Source: Nanobdellota archaeon
GTDB lineage: Archaea > Nanobdellota > Nanobdellia > Pacearchaeales > UBA12030
Assembly: GCA_022572525.1 (NCBI GenBank)
Contig: JACZVS010000009.1
Coordinates: 1 to 10,527, forward strand
DNA length: 10,527 nucleotides
Reading direction: 5' to 3'
Each line of letters begins with the position of its first letter. The first letter of the stretch is position 1. Position numbers and translations under genes: made by a program. A model generated the notes under the pieces. It was given only the letters and a program-made list of their open reading frames with translations. It was not told where the DNA came from and made no database searches. Positions 1-4,780 of this stretch are shown piece after piece.

Positions 1-102
1 TCAACAGAGGGGAAATGCCCTTATTGTAAGAAGCATGTGAAAAGCTTAGAAGCACATGTTAAGGCAAAGCATAAAGGAGAAAAATTGATAGAAGGGGATT
101 AA
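1..102 (+). CDS. C-terminal end of a C2H2-type zinc-finger protein (5' partial)
   Basis: Frame 1 is open from the left edge to a TAA at 100-102 and gives 33 residues. They contain C-P-Y-C, then nine residues, H, four residues, H (Cys 6 and 9, His 19 and 24 of the visible part), a C2H2-like zinc-binding arrangement, followed by a short charged tail ending in E-G-D. The stop lies only 9 nt from the stop of the convergent coiled-coil gene, a typical compact gene end. Zinc fingers of this kind usually bind nucleic acid or protein; which applies here cannot be told. The rest of the protein lies outside the window, so its full domain content is unknown. Confidence 0.7.
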   Translation, partial: STEGKCPYCKKHVKSLEAHVKAKHKGEKLIEGD

Positions 103-111
103 CAGAAAAAG
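103..111 (-). terminator. possible U-rich termination tract for the coiled-coil gene
   Basis: Directly after the TAA of the minus-strand coiled-coil gene the transcript would read CTTTTTCTG. A run of five U residues just past a stop fits the simple U-tract termination of archaea. No hairpin is visible. The tract is short, so this is only a suggestion. Confidence 0.25.
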
Positions 112-408
112 TTAAATATTCTTTAAATCATCTTTTAACCTAACAACTTTATCCAGCTTTGTCGAAATAGAATCAAGCTTATTCTTAAGCTCAGTTTTTC
201 TTCTACCAAGCTTTGTTTCTCTTGTAATTAGCATATTAAGTTGATCCCTAAGTTTTGACTCTTTTGTCTGAGTATCTTGCAAGCTAGTCTTAGTATCTTT
301 TAACTTTCTTGTTGCAGACTTCTTAGAAGTTTGCAGGCGCTTCAGTTCCTGATTAACGCCTCTTAAAGCAGATTGAAGCAAGGATTTCTCTCTCTTTAAC
401 TTTTTCAT
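112..408 (-). CDS. small basic coiled-coil protein, function unknown
   Basis: 98 residues, rich in K, L, T and S with regularly spaced L/V/I, no cysteine or tryptophan and no signal peptide or membrane segment. It is predicted to be almost entirely helical coiled coil, cytoplasmic and strongly basic. I do not recognise a family; coiled coils give misleading similarity to many filament and chromosome-segregation proteins. The ATG at 408 is supported by AGAGGA immediately upstream (only about 2 nt spacing) and a TATA box at 440-447, which predicts a leader of about 10 nt. The gene lies downstream of the 368-aa membrane-protein gene on the same strand but has its own promoter in the 94-bp gap. 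It converges with the zinc-finger gene. Confidence 0.75.
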   Translation of the reverse strand: MKKLKREKSLLQSALRGVNQELKRLQTSKKSATRKLKDTKTSLQDTQTKESKLRDQLNMLITRETKLGRRKTELKNKLDSISTKLDKVVRLKDDLKNI

Positions 409-409
409 C

Positions 410-424
410 TTCCTCTTTTAAAAG
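410..424 (-). repeat. 15-bp leader element, copy 1 (CTTTTAAAAGAGGAA)
   Basis: CTTTTAAAAGAGGAA lies just upstream of the coiled-coil start codon. It joins a perfect 10-bp palindrome (CTTTTAAAAG, at the expected transcription start) to the ribosome binding site. An identical copy sits at 3491-3505 before the 602-aa gene, at the same distance from its TATA box. Confidence 0.6.
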
Positions 425-439
425 CACTATTAAAAGGCA

Positions 440-453
440 TATTTAAACTTTTC
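440..453 (-). promoter_or_regulatory. BRE/TATA promoter of the coiled-coil gene
   Basis: On the minus strand this reads GAAAAG then TTTAAATA, an archaeal BRE plus TATA box. The box centre is about 24 bp upstream of the predicted start site near 419, giving a leader of about 10 nt before the ATG at 408. It lies in the 409-502 gap, which otherwise shows only two GATCAG copies (484-489 and 495-500) and no gene. Confidence 0.6.
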
Positions 454-502
454 GTTGATTTCTCTTTGGGATTTCCAGATTTTGATCAGGATTCGATCAG
501 AC

Positions 503-1609
503 CTAAAATTCATACTCTGCAAGAGCTCTCAAAATCCTCTTCTTCGCCCTTTCATAACGGCTTTTCTTGATCGAACCCAGTCTATAAGCCTTATCAATTA
601 GTATAAGCTCTCGCCTTAGATCTTTAATCCCAATTTTGCCCTTAGGTTTCTTTCCCCTAGCAAATCTTGTTTCAACTTTTCCGACTAACCTAGTAATTCT
701 GCTTCTTAGTTTGGCGAAGTTTTTTTTGTCTATTGCTCCAATTTTATAAGCTCTGTCAAGAAGCTCTGACAGTCTGTTAATTTTCTCAAGAGCGGCACTT
801 GCTTCTTTAGTCTTTGTAAATTCAGCATAAATCTGTGTAAGTTTCCTTGGATGCTGCTTAATAATAAGATCTAAACTTCTTTTGAAGTATAATAAAGTAA
901 AAAGCAATGCTATGATTGCAATAATTATTAGTATAAAGAATAATTTATTTGTGCTTGAAAACGATGTGGGAATTACAACTTTATTTTCTTTAACCTCAAA
1001 AAACTCGCTTGTAACTGCTAATTTACCTTGATAATCCACTTTTGTGATTAAGACATGCTTTCCTGGTTCAACAAAAGAGGGAATGCCAATATTATCTATT
1101 ACAATTTCGGAAAATTCAATGGTTTTTTCTTTCTGTTCCTTAAGTATTGAATTTCCTTGGAGATCCTTAACTTCGTAACTTATCGATACAGAAGCCCTCC
1201 CAATTGGCTTTACAACTTTTATATCAAGAAAGAAATTAATATCTTTTCCCATTGCAATTTCCCCATTTTGCAAGGTCACTTCTATTTCAAATGGAGAATC
1301 TTTATCGCTAATGTCTACTACCAAAGGAATTTCCTTACCATCTGCCAGAATTATCCCGAAATAGGGGCCTGCTTTTTGTAATAATGGAACATTTACTAGA
1401 AGCATTCCATCTTCGATCGAAAGGAAGTCTGCTCCACTTATTTCCGTATTAATTGAATAGAATCCCAAAATATTTTCTAAGACAATCTCTTTTTCATCGC
1501 CTTGAGAAAATGAAAGTTTTACCTCAGTTGCTTGTGCAAAGACTGAAGTGAAAGTTGCTATTGTTAATAATACGGTGAAAATGGAAAATAAAAACGTCTT
1601 TTGTTTCAC
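503..1609 (-). CDS. exported Ig-like membrane protein with duplicated SHOCT-like cytoplasmic tail
   Basis: 368 residues. A Sec signal peptide spans residues 1-25 (basic start, hydrophobic core, V-F-A before Q26). Residues 27-220 are beta-rich and outside the cell, with two Ig-like domains; the second (about 103-210) resembles the membrane-proximal domain of the 602-aa neighbour, including P-G-K-h-h-L-I-x-K and a G-K-x-A-V-x-S block. One membrane helix lies at about 222-242. The tail (243-368) is helical and about one third K/R. It holds two SHOCT-like repeats at 283-305 and 337-359, sharing L-x-D-x-A-Y-x-x-G-x-I. The start is GTG at 1609, preceded by GAGGA about 8 nt upstream and a TATA box at 1651-1658. 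Function is not recognised; the layout suggests a surface receptor or anchor whose tail binds a cytoplasmic partner. Confidence 0.85.
   Translation of the reverse strand: MKQKTFLFSIFTVLLTIATFTSVFAQATEVKLSFSQGDEKEIVLENILGFYSINTEISGADFLSIEDGMLLVNVPLLQKAGPYFGIILADGKEIPLVVDISDKDSPFEIEVTLQNGEIAMGKDINFFLDIKVVKPIGRASVSISYEVKDLQGNSILKEQKEKTIEFSEIVIDNIGIPSFVEPGKHVLITKVDYQGKLAVTSEFFEVKENKVVIPTSFSSTNKLFFILIIIAIIALLFTLLYFKRSLDLIIKQHPRKLTQIYAEFTKTKEASAALEKINRLSELLDRAYKIGAIDKKNFAKLRSRITRLVGKVETRFARGKKPKGKIGIKDLRRELILIDKAYRLGSIKKSRYERAKKRILRALAEYEF
533..601 (-). other. SHOCT-like helical repeat 2 of the 368-aa protein
   Basis: Codes for residues 337-359. Pattern L-I-D-K-A-Y-R-L-G-S-I followed by a basic helix ending R-I. 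It matches repeat 1 (695-763) at 9 of 23 positions, with most other positions conservative (K/R, I/L, F/Y). The fold resembles the short C-terminal SHOCT motif, which mediates oligomerisation or partner binding in other proteins. Confidence 0.6.
695..763 (-). other. SHOCT-like helical repeat 1 of the 368-aa protein
   Basis: Codes for residues 283-305. Pattern L-L-D-R-A-Y-K-I-G-A-I followed by a basic helix ending R-I. It lies 54 residues before its second copy, and a glycine/lysine-rich linker separates the two. Confidence 0.6.
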
Positions 1610-1650
1610 TCTCTCTTTCCTCTTTGCTTCATAATTTTACAATTAATATT

Positions 1651-1664
1651 TATTTAAACTTTGC
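1651..1664 (-). promoter_or_regulatory. BRE/TATA promoter of the 368-aa membrane-protein gene
   Basis: The minus strand reads GCAAAG then TTTAAATA. Transcription would begin near 1629, leaving a leader of about 20 nt that contains GAGGA and the GTG at 1609. The box lies just 17 bp past the stop of the upstream 602-aa gene, so the two neighbours are separately promoted although close. Confidence 0.6.
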
Positions 1665-1675
1665 TCACTCACAGA

Positions 1676-3484
1676 TTAAATACCAATCTCTTTTGCCAAT
1701 CCTCTTGCCTCTCTCTGGATTCTCCTTTTTCCTTCACTTGGCAGTTTGTCAAATCTCTGTTTAACAATCTTATAGAGCCTTAAGGCATCTCTTCTGTCTC
1801 CTATCCTTGCATATTCATGAGCTTCTGCAATTAAACTATGAAGCCTTTCCAATTCTCTCACAAGCCTTCTCCTTGAAACAGCCTTCCTTAGTAAGATTGT
1901 AGTCAAAATTATAACAACAGCCAGAATTCCTAGTAAGAAAAAGAAAATCAGAGCAAAAGTCACTCTCTCAACAACCTTAAAAGTGTCGGAAGCAACAGCA
2001 GTTTTGCCATCAAATGTTGTTTTTGCTATTAAAATGTATTTTCCTGGAGCTATTTCTGGAATAAACAATTCTTCTGTAAATGAAACTGAAGATTCCACAA
2101 AAATTGTTTTGCTCTTGCGCATAATCTCTTTTCCAGAGAAATCTCTAACAATAAAGTAAACTGTGATATTTGCACCTTCAATTTCTTTAAGGCGGAAAAC
2201 AGTAACTTTTGCAAGTAAGCTTTCTCCTAGAAGGATTTCCTTATACTCTTCGGAAATTTCTACTGTAAGATCAAAAACAATGTCCCTAGACAGAATTTCT
2301 ATGATTACAGGAACTTCTTGCTCTGCTTCTCCAGCTTTGAGAGTCAGACTCTTAAGATAAACATCTGGCTCAAAATCATCTGTGACAAAAAAGGTCAGCT
2401 GAATAAGTTTCTCTTCTCCAGGTGAGAGGGTAAATTCCACTATTAGCTTAGTAATATCTTCCCCTTCCTGGAAAATAAGGAATTCTCGTATGTTGGTTAG
2501 ATCTAAAGTAAGTTCTATTTCCTTGTTCATGTTGTTCTTAATCTTAAAGAATTGCTTTACTGTCTCACCATGTCTTAATCTTACTTTCAATGCTTCTGGC
2601 TCGACAACAAAGGTGGTTACAAAGGGCGGCCTTCTACCAGGCCCGCCTCCCACTACCTTTGCTGTGATTCCCGGAGTTTCTTCTGAACTATAAATTGTGA
2701 AAGAAGTAACATTGAAAACAAAATCTCCTCCACCGAATGAAAGTTCTGTGCATATATCTGAAGGACATATTTCCCCATTTCTTAAAGGTCTTGGATCATC
2801 AAATGTTAAGCCATTAAGTGTAAGTTCTGCTGATTCATTCAACTCTGGCATGTGAGTAGAGTTCACCTCTATCCTATTAGAGCTTATGTTAACATGTTTA
2901 GTAAGATTTATGTCTTCCCCTCTTGAGTTATTTGCCGAGAAGTTTACTACATTGAAAGTATAGTTTACTTTTCCGAAATCATTGAAGATCGAGAAATTGA
3001 TGAGCTGGCTCAAATTCAGCAGAGAAAAGTTAGTTCCGCTATATGCCCAAAACACATCTGTTACAGGAGTAACATTAACTGTTACGTTATTAGAGGTAGC
3101 ATTTCTCAGAAATCCATCATCTCCAACAAAATAGATCTGCTCTATTCCGTTAAAATTCCTCTCTGCTGAAAGGGTTACATTCTTTGTTGTTGCATTTATT
3201 GTCACAATAACAGAAGAATTTCCAAAAACTTTGAAAATAAATGTATCTCCATCAGGGTCGAAAAAGCTCCTATTAAGATCTATGGCATTTTCAACTGTTG
3301 TATCTTCAGGAAAAGTGATATTAGGAAGGGGTCTTGAATTATTAAATTCTGGAGGAGTATTTATTGTTACACTTGATCCAGTAATAAAACCGACAAGCTT
3401 CGGTGTATAGAAGAAGATAGAGAAAAAAACCAGAGAAATTAGGATAAAGACCACTACACTAAACAAATTCTCTTGCCTCTTCAT
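1676..3484 (-). CDS. large Ig/cadherin-like surface protein, two membrane helices, basic TPR-like tail
   Basis: 602 residues from the ATG at 3484. A hydrophobic segment at 8-26 could be a signal anchor or an uncleaved signal. A cadherin-like domain follows (44-141) with the calcium-type motif D-P-D-G-D at 76-80 and G-D-D-G at 121-124. Next come a sequon-rich beta region (about 145-273) with a close Cys pair, a Gly/Pro/Arg hinge at 277-287, two Ig-like domains of NEW3/COG1470 type (about 288-400 and 401-506), a membrane helix at 509-532, and a 70-residue cytoplasmic tail (533-602). The tail is Arg-rich with a TPR-like helix pair (A-R-I-G-D-x-x-x-A-L-x-L-Y). The frame also has an ATG at 3520, but it abuts the TATA box and would precede the transcript; 3484 has GAGGAA about 8 nt upstream. 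Probably a surface sensor or scaffold; the ligand is unknown. Confidence 0.85.
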   Translation of the reverse strand: MKRQENLFSVVVFILISLVFFSIFFYTPKLVGFITGSSVTINTPPEFNNSRPLPNITFPEDTTVENAIDLNRSFFDPDGDTFIFKVFGNSSVIVTINATTKNVTLSAERNFNGIEQIYFVGDDGFLRNATSNNVTVNVTPVTDVFWAYSGTNFSLLNLSQLINFSIFNDFGKVNYTFNVVNFSANNSRGEDINLTKHVNISSNRIEVNSTHMPELNESAELTLNGLTFDDPRPLRNGEICPSDICTELSFGGGDFVFNVTSFTIYSSEETPGITAKVVGGGPGRRPPFVTTFVVEPEALKVRLRHGETVKQFFKIKNNMNKEIELTLDLTNIREFLIFQEGEDITKLIVEFTLSPGEEKLIQLTFFVTDDFEPDVYLKSLTLKAGEAEQEVPVIIEILSRDIVFDLTVEISEEYKEILLGESLLAKVTVFRLKEIEGANITVYFIVRDFSGKEIMRKSKTIFVESSVSFTEELFIPEIAPGKYILIAKTTFDGKTAVASDTFKVVERVTFALIFFFLLGILAVVIILTTILLRKAVSRRRLVRELERLHSLIAEAHEYARIGDRRDALRLYKIVKQRFDKLPSEGKRRIQREARGLAKEIGI

Positions 3485-3490
3485 TTCATA

Positions 3491-3505
3491 TTCCTCTTTT
3501 AAAAG
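3491..3505 (-). repeat. 15-bp leader element, copy 2 (CTTTTAAAAGAGGAA)
   Basis: Identical to 410-424. The palindrome CTTTTAAAAG (3496-3505) is centred 24 bp downstream of the TATA centre, as in copy 1, and the GAGGAA part is the ribosome binding site for the ATG at 3484. The intervening promoter sequence also shares CTTTT at the same offset. Confidence 0.6.
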
Positions 3506-3520
3506 GTCAAACAAAAGCAT

Positions 3521-3536
3521 TATTTAAGATTTTTGA
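3521..3536 (-). promoter_or_regulatory. BRE/TATA promoter of the 602-aa gene
   Basis: The minus strand reads TCAAAAAT then CTTAAATA. A start about 25 bp downstream falls near 3500, which rules out the upstream in-frame ATG at 3520 and supports 3484 as the start codon. Confidence 0.6.
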
Positions 3537-3563
3537 TTAAATATTCTGGGAGGAAAGATAGCC

Positions 3564-3584
3564 CTAGAAGAACTAGATTTCTAG
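3564..3584. promoter_or_regulatory. triple CTAG cluster, candidate operator between divergent promoters
   Basis: CTAG occurs at 3564-3567, 3573-3576 and 3581-3584 (starts 9 and 8 bp apart). The last lies inside the perfect palindrome TTTCTAGAAA at 3578-3587, and CTAGAA (3564-3569) is inverted against TTCTAG (3579-3584). The cluster lies roughly midway between the BREs of the two divergent promoters, each about 27 bp away. Tandem or inverted short half-sites at about one-turn spacing are typical of RHH operators, and an RHH gene is encoded in the adjacent operon. Binding is inference. Confidence 0.4.
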
Positions 3585-3610
3585 AAAGATAACTCCCGAA
3601 TGATTTAAAA

Positions 3611-3626
3611 GAAAGGTTTAAAAATA
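3611..3626 (+). promoter_or_regulatory. BRE/TATA promoter of the 313-aa / RHH / 922-aa operon
   Basis: GAAAGG followed by TTTAAAAATA. Start of transcription is expected near 3646, giving a leader of about 15 nt with AGAGG a few nt before the ATG at 3661. No second promoter is evident before the two downstream genes, which are 7 nt away and overlapping. Confidence 0.6.
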
Positions 3627-3660
3627 CTTACATTCTATAAAAACCAAAGAAAGAGGTAGA

Positions 3661-4602
3661 ATGAAAAAGCGAGAAATATTGCTATTTGCAGTACTATTAA
3701 TGGCATCGATGATTCCTTTATTTAACATTGTAGCAGGAGATACTCTTGATACTATTGTAACTGTGTCGAATTTGGATCCCTTTATCTTAAGAGACTCCAT
3801 GGAAATATTCATAAATGTAGGAGATGCTGATCTCACTCTTTTAGAGAATGCGACTGTGGAAATAAAGTGTAATGCAACTGTTAATGATCCGAATGGAGGA
3901 GGAGATATTTCTGTTGTGAATGCAACTTTGTATGACCATATTAATTCAAATTCACAGTCTGGAGATGATAATAATGATCACTATACTAATTCATCATGTA
4001 GTATTGGGGATGTAAGTGGATCTATAGTTGGGGTAGAATGTATTTTTGTTGTTCAGTATTATGCAAATAATCAGACGTGGAGTTGCAATATGACTGCTAT
4101 CGACACAGCAGATAATCAAAACTCAACTTATGCCAACAAAACAATGAATTCACTTCTTGCTCTCAATGTTCCTGCAACAATCAACTATGGCACTTTAAAT
4201 CCTGGAGACACATCTGCAGTTAACAATTCAAATGTGACAAATACGGGGAATAGAAACTTAAACATAAAGATTTACGGGTATGCGAACAATGCAACTAACT
4301 CTCCAAATGCGATGAATTGCACTGGAGGGGTTGATAAGAATATCAGTCTTTACTTTATGAGGTATAACGTGACTGCTGCTGCATGTAATTTTTTAAGCTG
4401 GCTTGGGAACTATACTAACCTTACCAATATCAGTAACGAAATAACATGGACTCAATTTGATATTGCTCAGCGTACTATTGATACCGCAGGTGCACAGACA
4501 AGGAATTACACTTGCTGGGTCTTGAAAATTCCTACAGCGGGGGAGTCAGACATTTCCGGGACTTGTAAGGGCATAGTGAGCTTTACTGCACTATTGGCGT
4601 AG
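3661..4602 (+). CDS. secreted, sequon-rich eight-cysteine surface protein, no membrane anchor
   Basis: 313 residues. A Sec signal peptide covers about 1-25 (M-K-K-R-E, hydrophobic core, cleavage near I-V-A-G). The mature chain has eight cysteines and about 18 N-x-S/T sequons, very dense, suggesting heavy N-glycosylation. There is no second membrane segment, so it is either released or held by other surface proteins. The C-terminal 260 residues are paralogous to the end of the partial protein at 8832-10527: shared blocks include G-G-G-D-x-S-V-V-N-A-T-L, A-N-N-Q-T-W-x-C-N, V-P-A-T-I-x-x-G-T-L-x-P-G, I-Y-G-Y-A-N-N, R-N-Y-T-C-W-V-L and G-T-C-K-G-I-V-S-F-T-A. All eight cysteines align. Likely a surface-layer, filament or adhesion subunit; no enzyme motif is seen. 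It is first in a plus-strand operon and ends with TAG TGA TAA. Confidence 0.85.
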   Translation: MKKREILLFAVLLMASMIPLFNIVAGDTLDTIVTVSNLDPFILRDSMEIFINVGDADLTLLENATVEIKCNATVNDPNGGGDISVVNATLYDHINSNSQSGDDNNDHYTNSSCSIGDVSGSIVGVECIFVVQYYANNQTWSCNMTAIDTADNQNSTYANKTMNSLLALNVPATINYGTLNPGDTSAVNNSNVTNTGNRNLNIKIYGYANNATNSPNAMNCTGGVDKNISLYFMRYNVTAAACNFLSWLGNYTNLTNISNEITWTQFDIAQRTIDTAGAQTRNYTCWVLKIPTAGESDISGTCKGIVSFTALLA

Positions 4603-4609
4603 TGATAAA

Positions 4610-4780
4610 ATGGCCGACAAATCTGTAGAAAAAAAGGTGAACATCCCTCTCAGCGAAGACGCTCATACAAAGGCTAAGATCATTTCTACTCTCAAGAAGA
4701 TTAAGTTAAAGGATTATTTGCAGAAAATTGTTGAAGAAGCTATCAAAAAAGATGAGGAGGTTTTGAAAAGATTAAGATGA
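4610..4780 (+). CDS. ribbon-helix-helix (CopG/Arc-like) DNA-binding protein
   Basis: 56 residues. After a lysine-rich start comes a short strand (K-K-V-N-I-P-L, residues 8-14), then S-E-D-A-H-T-K-A-K-I-I as helix 1, a lysine turn, and L-K-D-Y-L-Q-K-I-V-E-E-A-I as helix 2. This is the usual RHH plan, although the family's turn glycine is replaced by lysine. RHH proteins dimerise, insert the paired strand in the major groove, and commonly autoregulate or act as antitoxins. The gene starts 7 nt after the 313-aa gene with no clear ribosome binding site of its own, suggesting reinitiation or coupling. Its TGA overlaps the ATG of the 922-aa gene (ATGA, 4777-4780). No toxin-like partner adjoins it, so a regulator of this surface operon is more likely than a classic antitoxin. 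Confidence 0.8.
   Translation: MADKSVEKKVNIPLSEDAHTKAKIISTLKKIKLKDYLQKIVEEAIKKDEEVLKRLR

Noticed and set aside
484..500. Two GATCAG copies in the 409-502 gap as an operator
   Set aside because: Two 6-bp copies 11 bp apart past a stop codon are weak evidence, and they are upstream of the BRE with no symmetry beyond GATC.
1608..1632. An 8-codon upstream ORF (ATG at 1632) whose TGA overlaps the GTG start of the 368-aa gene
   Set aside because: The TATA box at 1651-1658 predicts transcription from about 1629, so the ATG would not be in the transcript; GAGGA is well placed for the GTG itself.
3485..3520. Twelve extra N-terminal residues on the 602-aa protein
   Set aside because: The ATG at 3520 touches the TATA box and lies upstream of the expected transcript start.
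3618..3836. 72-aa minus-strand open frame over the start of the 313-aa gene
   Set aside because: It lies antisense to a well-supported signal peptide and covers the plus-strand promoter; it has no promoter or family features of its own.
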